A stretch of DNA of 64,000 bases from Marinobacter vinifirmus (GTDB lineage Bacteria > Pseudomonadota > Gammaproteobacteria > Pseudomonadales > Oleiphilaceae), in assembly GCF_002258215.1 (NCBI RefSeq), contig NZ_NEFY01000003.1:62001-126000 (forward strand), written 5' to 3'. Positions 1 through 9,842 of this stretch are shown piece by piece. The position numbers were made by a program, and so were the translations under genes. The first letter of the stretch is position 1; the number at the start of each line of letters is the position of its first letter. The notes below the pieces were generated by a model, which worked only from the letters and a program-made list of their open reading frames with translations, was not told the origin of the DNA and did no database searches.

Positions 1-691
1 TCACCGAGCGGATGTGGTCGGCGGCGGCAATGAAGAACACCTCGTCGCCGTCTTCGATCACCGTGTCGCCCTGGGGCATGATGGCGCGGTCTTTGCGGAA
101 GATGGCCGCTACCCGGGTGTCGATCTTGGGCATGTGGGTGCGCAGGTAAGACAGCTCCCGCCCGACCAGCGGGCCACCCTGGGTCGCCCGAATGGCTACC
201 AGCCTTGCCTGGCCCTTTGAGAATTCCAGTACCTGCAGGGTGCCGGGATATTCGATCAGCCGGGTGATGTGCTGGGTCACCAGGTGTTCCGGGCTGATCA
301 GTACGTCGATCGGGAATCCCCGCAAACGGTCCAGCTCTTTCTCCGTGTCCTTGTTGTAGAACAGTTCCTGCTTGCCCAGATAGGCCCCGGCACGCACCCG
401 GCAGATGGTAGTGGGGGTTTTGTACAGCAGCTTGGTGACCTGGCAGGCCACCATGTTGGTTTCATCGCTGTTGGTTACCGCAATCACCATGTCGGCGTCT
501 TCGGCGCCGGCATCTTTCAGGATGGTGGGGTACGAGGCCCGGCCGTGCATGGTGCGGATATCCAGCCGGTCCTGCAGTTCCCGCAGGCGCACGCTGTCGT
601 TGTCCACCACGGTGATGTCGTTGGCTTCGTTGGCCAGGTTTTCAGCGAGGGTGCCGCCCACCTGGCCGGCGCCGAGAATCAGGATTTTCAT
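1..691 (-). CDS. trkA: Trk potassium uptake protein TrkA, partial (C-terminal part missing)
   Basis: Cytoplasmic NAD(H)-binding regulatory subunit of the Trk K+ uptake system, which gates TrkH/TrkG. The reverse strand starts [20 protein letters not shown], a Rossmann beta-alpha-beta with the GAGQVG dinucleotide loop at residues 7-12, followed by the first TrkA-N domain, a TrkA-C domain and the beginning of the second half. About 230 of the roughly 457 residues of the family are present; the gene leaves the window at base 1. Its ATG overlaps the stop of rsmB (ATGA), so it is translationally coupled as the last visible gene of def-fmt-rsmB-trkA. Confidence 0.95.
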   Translation of the reverse strand, partial: MKILILGAGQVGGTLAENLANEANDITVVDNDSVRLRELQDRLDIRTMHGRASYPTILKDAGAEDADMVIAVTNSDETNMVACQVTKLLYKTPTTICRVRAGAYLGKQELFYNKDTEKELDRLRGFPIDVLISPEHLVTQHITRLIEYPGTLQVLEFSKGQARLVAIRATQGGPLVGRELSYLRTHMPKIDTRVAAIFRKDRAIMPQGDTVIEDGDEVFFIAAADHIRSV

Positions 692-1989
692 GCGTCAGGT
701 TTCTCCAGCACGGCATAGAAAAAGCCGTCGTGGCTGTCCGGGTCTGGTAGCAGCTGGCGCCCGGTGTCCATGTCGCGGCCCCAGTCGGCATTGATCTGAA
801 CCAGCGTTGCCTGTTCCTGCTGCTTGAGGAATCGCTGGATTATACGGTGGTTCTCCTGGGGAAACACCGAGCAGGTGGCATACACCAGCCGACCACCCGG
901 TTTCAGGATAGACCACATGGCGTCGAGCAGGCCAAGCTGGATGCTGGCCAGGGGCACAATGTCGGACTCCCGGCGCAGCAGTTTGATGTCCGGGTGCCGG
1001 CGGATCACGCCGGTGGCGCTGCAGGGTACGTCCAGCAGGATGCGGTCGAACGGGGTGCCGTCCCACCAGCTGTCGATATCGGCGGCATCGGCCTGGGTCA
1101 GGGTAGCGTGCAGGTCGAGCCGGTCGAGGTTTTCCTGGACCCGGGGCAGGCGCTCGGCGGATTCGTCGATGGCGACCACTTCATCCAGTTCGCCACAGGC
1201 TTCCAGGATGGCGCAGGTCTTGCCGCCGGGCGCGGCGCAGGCATCCAGTACCCGCTGGCCGGGTTGCAGGTCCAGCAGTGTGGTGCACAGCTGGGCGGCT
1301 TCGTCCTGAACGCTGGCACCACCATCTTCGAACCAGGGCAGGCGCTCGACCGGTACCGGGCGTTCCAGCTGAATGCCGTGGGGGGCGAAACGGGTTGGCC
1401 TGGCTTCAATACCGGCCTCGGCCAGCAAATCGAGGTATTCCTCACGGCGGAAACGCAGGGCATTGACCCGCAGGGTCATGGGGGCCTGGGTGTTGTTGGC
1501 GTCCAGAATGGCCTGCCAGTCTTCCGGCCAGTTGTGGCGCAGCTTTTCCACCATCCACACCGGGTGGCTGTAGCGGCTGCTGTCGTCGTTCGGCTCCGGC
1601 GCCCCTTCCCTTTCCGCCGCCCGCAATACGCCGTTGACCAGCCCGGTCAGGTGCGGCTTGTCCAGCGCCCGGCAGGCTTCTACGGTTTCGTTCAACACCG
1701 CGTAGGTGGCTTGTTCGCTGAATCTCAGCTGGAACAGGGCCACCAGCATCAGGTGGTGAATCACCCGGTCCGGTTTGCGCAGGGGCTTTTTCAGGCGCTG
1801 GTTCAGCTCGCCGTCAAGCCGGTGAAACCAGCGGCAGGTGCCATAGCAGATGGCTTGCAGCTGGGGCCGTTGTTCCGGCGGCAACTGGTTCAGGGCCGGC
1901 GGCAGGCATTGGGTTAATGACTGGCCGTTTTCTACCGCCAGCAACACGTTGGCGGCGACGGCACGAAACGGCAGGGGCTGGTAGGCCAT
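688..1989 (-). CDS. rsmB: 16S rRNA (cytosine-967-C5)-methyltransferase RsmB
   Basis: S-adenosylmethionine-dependent enzyme methylating C967 of 16S rRNA. The 433 residues show an N-terminal NusB-like RNA-binding domain (about 1-140) and a C-terminal Rossmann methyltransferase domain with the SAM loop [10 protein letters not shown] (249-258). Both family cysteines are present: C323 in DVPCSATG and C373 in [11 protein letters not shown], matching the two-cysteine mechanism of RNA m5C methylases. Length agrees with E. coli RsmB (429). It follows fmt by 2 bases and overlaps trkA by 4, a conserved gammaproteobacterial operon. Confidence 0.97.
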   Translation of the reverse strand: MAYQPLPFRAVAANVLLAVENGQSLTQCLPPALNQLPPEQRPQLQAICYGTCRWFHRLDGELNQRLKKPLRKPDRVIHHLMLVALFQLRFSEQATYAVLNETVEACRALDKPHLTGLVNGVLRAAEREGAPEPNDDSSRYSHPVWMVEKLRHNWPEDWQAILDANNTQAPMTLRVNALRFRREEYLDLLAEAGIEARPTRFAPHGIQLERPVPVERLPWFEDGGASVQDEAAQLCTTLLDLQPGQRVLDACAAPGGKTCAILEACGELDEVVAIDESAERLPRVQENLDRLDLHATLTQADAADIDSWWDGTPFDRILLDVPCSATGVIRRHPDIKLLRRESDIVPLASIQLGLLDAMWSILKPGGRLVYATCSVFPQENHRIIQRFLKQQEQATLVQINADWGRDMDTGRQLLPDPDSHDGFFYAVLEKPDA

Positions 1990-1991
1990 GG

Positions 1992-2927
1992 TCAGTTCAG
2001 CTCCTGGCCGGGCAACAGTACTTGCTTGCCGCCGTTGATCAGGTCGTTGATGCTCTGGGCCTTGCTGCCCGGCAACTGGACCGAGGTGATTTTCAGGCTG
2101 CCGGTGCCGCAGGCCACCTCAACGCTATCCCGCTCCCGGCTCAGTACCGTGCCGGGGGCTTTGCCGCTGCCCTGCTCCAGCGCAGATGCCCGGTGAATGC
2201 GGATGCGTTGTTCGCCCAGGTCGGTAAAGGTGCCGGGCCAGGGGTTGAAGGCGCGGATCAGTCGTTCGATGTCGGTGGCGCTGCGGCTCCAGTCGATGTG
2301 GCCTTCTTCCTTGGACAGCTTGTGGGCGTAGTTGGCGTCGGCATCGTTCTGGGGCTCACCGGTCAGCTCCCCTTGTGCCAGCCGGGCCAGTGCGTCCACG
2401 ATGGCTTCGCCGCCCATGTCGGCAAGTCGGTCGTGCAGGCTGCCGCCGGTGTCGTCGGCGTTTATCGGAGTGCTCACTTTCAGCAGCATGGCACCGGTGT
2501 CCAGGCCTTCATCCATCTGCATGATGGTAATACCGGTTTCGGCATCGCCGGCGGCAATGGCCCGCTGGATCGGAGCGGCACCGCGCCAGCGCGGCAACAG
2601 GGAGGCGTGGATATTCAGGCAACCGTGGGTCGGGATCTCCAGCACGGCTTTGGGCAGGATCAAACCGTACGCGGCGACGATCATTACATCCGGTTGCAGT
2701 GCCGCCAGCTCCTGCTGGGCCTCTTCGGGCTTCAGGCTGACCGGCTGGAACACGGGAATGGCGGCATCCAGTGCCACCTGTTTGACCGGGCTGGGCATGA
2801 GTTTGCGGCCACGGCCAGCAGGGCGGTCGGGCTGGCTGTATACGCCCACCACATTATGGCCGGCTTCCAGCAGGGCCTTCAGGGCAATGGCGGCAAAATC
2901 CGGTGTTCCGGCAAAAACAATGCGCAC
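1992..2927 (-). CDS. fmt: methionyl-tRNA formyltransferase
   Basis: Transfers a formyl group from 10-formyl-tetrahydrofolate to Met-tRNAfMet for translation initiation. The 311-residue product begins MRIVFAGTPDFAAIAL and carries the formyltransferase signature NIHASLLPRWRGAAPIQ, with the catalytic Asn and His, and the later Asp region GITIMQMDEGLDTG. The C-terminal OB-like tRNA-binding domain follows. Length is close to E. coli Fmt (315). It lies about 90 bases downstream of def and 2 bases upstream of rsmB on the same strand, so formylation and deformylation genes are co-transcribed. Confidence 0.97.
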   Translation of the reverse strand: MRIVFAGTPDFAAIALKALLEAGHNVVGVYSQPDRPAGRGRKLMPSPVKQVALDAAIPVFQPVSLKPEEAQQELAALQPDVMIVAAYGLILPKAVLEIPTHGCLNIHASLLPRWRGAAPIQRAIAAGDAETGITIMQMDEGLDTGAMLLKVSTPINADDTGGSLHDRLADMGGEAIVDALARLAQGELTGEPQNDADANYAHKLSKEEGHIDWSRSATDIERLIRAFNPWPGTFTDLGEQRIRIHRASALEQGSGKAPGTVLSRERDSVEVACGTGSLKITSVQLPGSKAQSINDLINGGKQVLLPGQELN

Positions 2928-3019
2928 GGTGGTTGCTTCTCTGTGTCGTTGATACGAAAAAACCGGGTCGTAACCCGGTCTGAATTCAGTTCTGCGCTGG
3001 CGATGCTTCAGCCATTGTC

Positions 3020-3523
3020 TCAGGCGCTCTGCTTGTGCAGCTTTTCCAGCTTCTTGCGAATGCGGTTGCGCTTGAGCGAGCTGAGGTAATCCACAAACAG
3101 CTTGCCGTTCAGGTGATCCATTTCATGCTGGATACACACGGCCAGCAGGCCTTCGGCTTCAAGGACGAACTCTTCGCCGTTACGGTCTTTGGCGGTAATC
3201 CGGCAGTGTTCGATACGCTTCACGTCTTCGTAGAAGCCTGGTACCGACAGGCAGCCTTCCTGCATGGCTTCCAGGTCTCCGTCCAGCACTTCCACCTTCG
3301 GGTTGATGAATACCCGGGGCTCGCTCTTGTCTTCGGACAGGTCCATCACGATGATCTGCTTGTGTACGTCTACCTGGGTAGCCGCCAGGCCGATGCCGCG
3401 GGCATCGTACATGGTCTCGAACATATCGTCGATCAGGGTGCGGATTTCGTCGGTCACCTCATTCACAGGCTTGGCGATGGTGCGAAGACGGGGATCCGGA
3501 TACTCAAGAATTTCTAGAATCAT
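3020..3523 (-). CDS. def: peptide deformylase
   Basis: Metal-dependent hydrolase removing the N-formyl group from nascent proteins. The 167 residues contain all three family motifs in order: GIGLAATQV (motif 1), EGCLSVPG (motif 2, metal-ligand Cys) and HEMDH (motif 3, two metal His and catalytic Glu). Size is typical of type 1B deformylases (E. coli 169). It is the first gene of the minus-strand operon def-fmt-rsmB-trkA and is divergent from the LysM gene at 3823. Confidence 0.97.
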   Translation of the reverse strand: MILEILEYPDPRLRTIAKPVNEVTDEIRTLIDDMFETMYDARGIGLAATQVDVHKQIIVMDLSEDKSEPRVFINPKVEVLDGDLEAMQEGCLSVPGFYEDVKRIEHCRITAKDRNGEEFVLEAEGLLAVCIQHEMDHLNGKLFVDYLSSLKRNRIRKKLEKLHKQSA

Positions 3524-3822
3524 AGTGCCTTGGCTTCTCTGAAATGCGACAGCGGTCTGCGCAAAATTTCTTCATGAACCTATCATGAAGTAACGTCTTG
3601 GCCTGTATTATCCGATAAATTACCGATTGAGTACAAACTGATCAGTCGATAGCTAAAATCTTTCAGGGAAACCAAAGAATTCACTGGAAGAACAAAAGAT
3701 AACATCACAAATCGCCAGACTTCTTCTATAGTAACGGGAATAACAACGTAATAAGCTGCCGTCATACCGCAGCGGCATTACCTAACGCATAGATTCTAGG
3801 CACGCGATCAAGGATACAGACA
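3524..3822. promoter_or_regulatory. divergent intergenic region between def and the LysM gene
   Basis: About 300 bases between two divergently transcribed genes, clearly more AT-rich than the flanking coding DNA (for example around 3590-3740). It should hold promoters for both directions. I could not pick a convincing -35/-10 pair, and the short minus-strand open frame here has no database-like features and is probably chance. Confidence 0.5.
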
Positions 3823-4839
3823 ATGAGGAAACTGTTGTACGCTCTGGCAGCCACGGCGCTGCTGTTTACCTCCTGGGCCCATGCAGAACCCGAGTTCAGG
3901 GCTGATCATCCTGAGCGTTACACTGTCGTGAAAGGGGATACCCTTTGGGACATTTCAGGGCGATTTCTGAATAACCCCTGGTACTGGCCGGAAATCTGGC
4001 ACGTGAACCCGCAGGTTGCCAACCCTCATCTGATCTACCCGGGCGATCGCCTGGCACTGGTGTATATCGACGGCAAGCCACGCATCACCAAGGTGGCCAC
4101 CAGCGATGTGGTGAAGCTGTCGCCGCAGGTTCGCTCTGAAGCCATCGACACGCCAATTCCTGCCATCCCGCTGGACGCCATTGCCAGCTTCCTGACCGAT
4201 ACCCGCATTGTGTCGCCGGAAGAACTGAACGGCGCGCCCTACGTGCTGGAAGGTGAAGACAGCCGCATCATTACTGGTGCCGGCGACAAGATCTACGCCC
4301 GTGGCGAGAAGCCCGCCGACCGCGTGGGTGTGTTCCGCCGCAGCAAGGAATTCCGTGATCCGGAAACCGGCGAATTCCTGGGCCTGGAAGCCCGCAGCAT
4401 TGCCCGTGGTACCGTTGCGGCTGAGGACGGTGACGTCCTGACCGTTAACCTGAACAAGTCCAGCGAGGAAGTGCGCATTGGCGATCGCCTGCTGGTGAAC
4501 GAAGACCGTCGCCTGACCACCAACTTTGTGCCCAGTTCTCCGGATCAGGACATCGAAGGCGTGATGATCTCGGTAGACGGTGGTGTAAACCAGATTGGCC
4601 AGTACAACGTGGTGGCGATCAACCGTGGCGAGCGTGAAGGCCTGAAGCCTGGCAACGTGATGGCCATTCTCAAGAGTGGCAACCTGGTGCGTGACCCGGT
4701 TACCAATGAAACCATCGAGCTGCCGTCCGAGCGTGCCGGCCTGCTGATGGTGTTCCAGACCTACGAGAAGATGAGCTACGGCCTGATTCTCAAGGCGACC
4801 CGCCCGCTGGCGGTGGGCGACAAGGTAGTTAACCCCTGA
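3823..4839 (+). CDS. exported LysM peptidoglycan-binding protein
   Basis: A 338-residue protein with a signal peptide (MRKLLYALAATALLFTSWAHA, cleavage after AHA at about residue 21), then one LysM domain at about residues 32-82 (YTVVKGDTLWDISGRF, ending near the GDRLALVY stretch). The remainder is beta-rich with no known catalytic motif. LysM domains bind N-acetylglucosamine in peptidoglycan, so the protein probably sits in the periplasm on the cell wall. A homologue occupies the same place upstream of dprA in Pseudomonas. A terminator follows at 4874, separating it from dprA. Confidence 0.9.
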   Translation: MRKLLYALAATALLFTSWAHAEPEFRADHPERYTVVKGDTLWDISGRFLNNPWYWPEIWHVNPQVANPHLIYPGDRLALVYIDGKPRITKVATSDVVKLSPQVRSEAIDTPIPAIPLDAIASFLTDTRIVSPEELNGAPYVLEGEDSRIITGAGDKIYARGEKPADRVGVFRRSKEFRDPETGEFLGLEARSIARGTVAAEDGDVLTVNLNKSSEEVRIGDRLLVNEDRRLTTNFVPSSPDQDIEGVMISVDGGVNQIGQYNVVAINRGEREGLKPGNVMAILKSGNLVRDPVTNETIELPSERAGLLMVFQTYEKMSYGLILKATRPLAVGDKVVNP

Positions 4840-4873
4840 GCCCGGGCCTGATCAGGCCTGTGTGCTGAGGTAA

Positions 4874-4908
4874 AATGGCCGGACCGGAGTGTCCGGCCAT
4901 TGTTGTTT
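4874..4908 (+). terminator. Rho-independent terminator after the LysM gene
   Basis: A perfect 11-bp stem, AATGGCCGGAC (4874-4884) with GTCCGGCCATT (4891-4901), a 6-base loop, then GTTGTTTT. It lies 35 bases after the LysM stop and just before the Shine-Dalgarno of dprA. An in-frame ATG at 4875 lies inside this stem, which argues against using it as the dprA start. Confidence 0.85.
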
Positions 4909-4922
4909 TCAAGGATGAAAAA

Positions 4923-6068
4923 ATGTCTGTATCGAGTCTTGACCGGTCGCTGGACAACCAGTGGCTGCTGCTTTCCCTGTTACCCCGCTTTGCCACCCGT
5001 GCCCGCGAGCGGGTGCTGGCCAATGCCGACTGCCTGACCGATGTCTTGTCGATGAACCCGGCCACCCTAAAAGCGCTGGGGCTGTCGGCTGAAACCATGT
5101 CGGCGATCCATGGCTGGCAAGCCGAAGACCTGTCCCACCCGGTGCTGGCGGAACTGATGAAAATCCGGTCGCAATGCCGGCAGCACGGTATCCGGCTGAT
5201 CGGCCAGCACCATGACCACTTCCCGGAAGCCCTGCGCCAGATACACGATGCGCCCATGCTGCTATATGCACTGGGCGATACCGGCTTGTTGCTGCAGGAC
5301 CAGGTTGGCGTGGTGGGCAGTCGAAATGCCACCCGTACGGGCCTGGACCATGCCCGGAAGTTCGCTGCCGAGCTGGGCCGGCGGGGTTTGCTGGTAACCA
5401 GCGGCCTGGCGTTGGGGATTGATGGTGCAGCCCACGCGGGTGCCCTGGATGCCGGCCATCCGACCGTGGCCGTGGTGGGTTGCGGGCTCGACCGGTTGTA
5501 TCCCGCCCAGCACCGGCAGCTGGCACACCGGATCATTGAAAACGGCCTGATTGTCTCGGAATACCCGCCCGGCACTCAGGCCCGGGCCGCCTACTTCCCT
5601 CAGCGTAACCGGATTATCAGTGGCCTTAGCCGGGGTGTACTGGTCGTGGAGGCCAGCCTGAAGAGCGGTTCGCTGATTACGGCCCGCACCGCGCTGGAAC
5701 AGGGCCGGGAAGTGTTCGCCATTCCCGGTTCGGTGCACAGCCCGGTAGCCCGGGGCTGCCACCAGTTGATCAAACAGGGGGCCAGGTTGGTGGAAACCGC
5801 TGATGACATCCTGGAAGAGCTGGGCACCTGGTGGTCCATGCAGGCGCAACCGGAGGCTGGGGAGGCTGTGGATAAAGGGCCGGTGCTGGCCGGTTTGGAT
5901 AGCCGGGAAATCGCGGTGTTCGAGGCTTTGGGGTATGATCCGCAATCTACCGATGCACTGGGCCAGCTCACCGGCCTGCCAGCGGACCAGCTGATGCAGT
6001 CCCTGTTGTTACTGGAACTGGAAGGGCTGGCCCATTCGGCTCCGGGAGGCTACCTGAGAGCCGGCTGA
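4923..6068 (+). CDS. dprA: DNA-processing protein DprA
   Basis: Loads RecA on incoming single-stranded DNA during natural transformation; cytoplasmic. The 381-residue product has an N-terminal helical part, a Rossmann-like domain with the DprA signature (VGVVGSRNATRTG, then SGLALGIDGAAHAGAL), the ITARTALEQGREVFAIPG segment, and a C-terminal winged-helix domain. The start at 4923 is chosen because AAGGA lies at 4911-4915; an earlier in-frame ATG at 4875 sits in the terminator stem. tsaC follows closely, as in many gammaproteobacteria. Confidence 0.95.
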   Translation: MSVSSLDRSLDNQWLLLSLLPRFATRARERVLANADCLTDVLSMNPATLKALGLSAETMSAIHGWQAEDLSHPVLAELMKIRSQCRQHGIRLIGQHHDHFPEALRQIHDAPMLLYALGDTGLLLQDQVGVVGSRNATRTGLDHARKFAAELGRRGLLVTSGLALGIDGAAHAGALDAGHPTVAVVGCGLDRLYPAQHRQLAHRIIENGLIVSEYPPGTQARAAYFPQRNRIISGLSRGVLVVEASLKSGSLITARTALEQGREVFAIPGSVHSPVARGCHQLIKQGARLVETADDILEELGTWWSMQAQPEAGEAVDKGPVLAGLDSREIAVFEALGYDPQSTDALGQLTGLPADQLMQSLLLLELEGLAHSAPGGYLRAG

Positions 6069-6114
6069 CCGGTGCATCATCACCCATAATCTGTGTGGAT
6101 TGACCGGTTTCACT

Positions 6115-8442
<2,328 letters not shown>

Positions 8443-8451
8443 ACCGGGCGG

Positions 8452-8901
8452 TTACTGCACTTCCACTTCGATGGCCTTGGGTTCTTTCGGCTCGGCCTTC
8501 TGCAGGGTCAGCGTCAGCATGCCATCCTTGAAGTTAGCCTTCACACTGTTCTCGTCCACGTTGTCGGGCAGTGTGAACCGGCGCATGAAGCTGCCGTAGA
8601 AACGCTCGATGCGGTGCAGCTTCTTGTCCTTGGTTTCTTCCTCGCTCTTGCGTTCACCCTGAATGGTGAGCACGCCGTCGTGCACGGTGACCTTCACATC
8701 ATCCTTGTTCATGCCCGGCAGTTCGGCTTCTACCGTGAAGGCATCGGCGGTTTCCTTGATATCCACTGCCGGTGCCCAGTCACTGCGGCTGAACAGGTCC
8801 TTGCCTTCCCGCTCATTACGGACCAGCCCGAACATACGGTTGTAGCGGTTCATCAGGTCATCAAACTCGCTGATCGGATTCCAGCGTGTAATGTTGCTCA
8901 T
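8452..8901 (-). CDS. small heat-shock protein, Hsp20/IbpA-like alpha-crystallin family
   Basis: ATP-independent holdase chaperone that forms oligomers and keeps unfolding proteins soluble. The 149 residues contain an N-terminal arm and a central alpha-crystallin domain (about 45-135): DIKETADAFTVEAELPGM at its start and the A-x-x-x-n-G-v-L signature as ANFKDGMLTLTL, followed by a short charged tail. The start is supported by AGGAGGAG a few bases upstream. A sigma-32-like promoter lies at 9015-9044, leaving an untranslated leader of about 105 bases. Confidence 0.95.
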   Translation of the reverse strand: MSNITRWNPISEFDDLMNRYNRMFGLVRNEREGKDLFSRSDWAPAVDIKETADAFTVEAELPGMNKDDVKVTVHDGVLTIQGERKSEEETKDKKLHRIERFYGSFMRRFTLPDNVDENSVKANFKDGMLTLTLQKAEPKEPKAIEVEVQ

Positions 8902-9014
8902 GGGAACTCCTCCTGTAACGATGTCGAATCTGAGATTGTCTTCAGCTTCGCTCGCGGAACAGCTCCATGCCGGTGGCGCCCCCCGGATGGACTCCGTGAA
9001 CTTCTGCTATTGAG

Positions 9015-9044
9015 GAAAGTAGGTTCAGGCGGAGATTTTTCAAG
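9015..9044 (-). promoter_or_regulatory. sigma-32-like heat-shock promoter for the hsp20 gene
   Basis: Read on the minus strand, CTTGAAAA (9044-9037) is followed after 13 bases by CCTACTTTC (9023-9015). This resembles the sigma-32 consensus CTTGAAA-N(11-16)-CCCCATnT, with a good -35 and a fair -10. The position, about 110 bases before a small heat-shock gene, supports it. Assigned by eye. Confidence 0.45.
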
Positions 9045-9090
9045 GCGCCCCTGATCAGAAATTGATCCATGTCAGGGGCGGAAAGCGTCG

Positions 9091-9630
9091 TTATTCGGAG
9101 GCGTTCAGGTATTCGTCTTTCAGTTTCACGTAGTTAGCCGCGGTGTATTTGAAGAAGGTTTTTTCCTTGTCGCTCAGGGCCCGGGCCTGTTTGCAGGGGG
9201 AACCGACATACAGATAGCCGGATTCCAGTCGTTTGCCCGGGGGCACCAGAGTGCCGGCGCCAATTATCACCTCATCTTCCACCACGGCGCCGTCCATGAC
9301 GGTGCAGCCCATGCCCACCAGTACGCGGCTGCCGATGGTGCAGCCGTGCAGCAGGGCTTTGTGGCCGACGGTGACGTCGTCGCCGAGGATCAGCGGCCAG
9401 CCGCCGGGGTTGAAGTCGCTGGCGTGGGTGATGTGCAGTACGGAGCCGTCCTGGATGCTGCAGCGGTCGCCGATGCGGATTTTGTGCATGTCGCCGCGGA
9501 TGACGGTCATGGGCCAGACGGAGCAGTCTTCACCCATTTGAACGTCTCCGATGACTACCGCACTATCGTCTACCCAGGTGCGTTCGCCAAATTGTGGTGT
9601 GATACCCTTGTGAGTTCGTACATTCGCCAT
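9091..9630 (-). CDS. gamma-carbonic-anhydrase-like hexapeptide-repeat protein (YrdA/PaaY type)
   Basis: A 179-residue left-handed beta-helix protein of the gamma-carbonic anhydrase family. After MANVRTHKGITPQFGERTWV come successive hexapeptide turns (VIGDVQMGEDCSVWP, IRGDMHKIRIGDRCSIQDG, the ILGDDVTVGHKALLHGC stretch), with the putative metal histidines in HITHAS, TVGHKALLHG, as in YrdA. Enzyme activity cannot be assumed: many members lack it or act elsewhere. The ATG at 9630 is chosen because MANVR begins the conserved fold; a longer open frame upstream reads through the inverted repeat at 9668-9784. Confidence 0.88.
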   Translation of the reverse strand: MANVRTHKGITPQFGERTWVDDSAVVIGDVQMGEDCSVWPMTVIRGDMHKIRIGDRCSIQDGSVLHITHASDFNPGGWPLILGDDVTVGHKALLHGCTIGSRVLVGMGCTVMDGAVVEDEVIIGAGTLVPPGKRLESGYLYVGSPCKQARALSDKEKTFFKYTAANYVKLKDEYLNASE

Positions 9631-9667
9631 TACATATACCTTTTGACTGGCCTCGAATTGAGGGGAA

Positions 9668-9784
9668 GGAGTCTTTGGGAGGAGGGCTTTCCAAAAACCG
9701 CTCCTGCGGCACATCCCTGTGGCGCTTCTGCTCCGCCATCCATGGCTCCGCAAATTTTTGGAAAGCCCTCCTCCCAAAGACTCC
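9668..9784. repeat. palindromic element, family 2 copy a (perfect 30-bp arms, 57-base core)
   Basis: Left arm 9668-9697 and right arm 9755-9784 are perfect reverse complements over 30 bp; each contains GGAGGGCTTTCC or its complement. The 57-base spacer (9698-9754), read on the minus strand, aligns without gaps to the 57-base spacer of the element at 41279-41387 and includes GGAGCCATGGATGGCGGAG. It lies between divergent genes (gamma-carbonic anhydrase and prlC), so it is not simply a shared 3'-end terminator. Confidence 0.85.
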
Positions 9785-9842
9785 CCCAAGCATTGGAGTT
9801 GCCTGAAAGTAACCTAAACCCGGACAGCTGAGAAGGGGACCT

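Noticed and set aside
3583..3765. 60-codon minus-strand frame between def and the LysM gene
   Set aside because: AT-rich promoter-like region, no Shine-Dalgarno and no recognisable sequence.
9046..9080. Inverted repeat CGCCCCTGA/TCAGGGGCG as terminator of the gamma-carbonic anhydrase gene
   Set aside because: No U-tract follows the stem on either strand; left unassigned.
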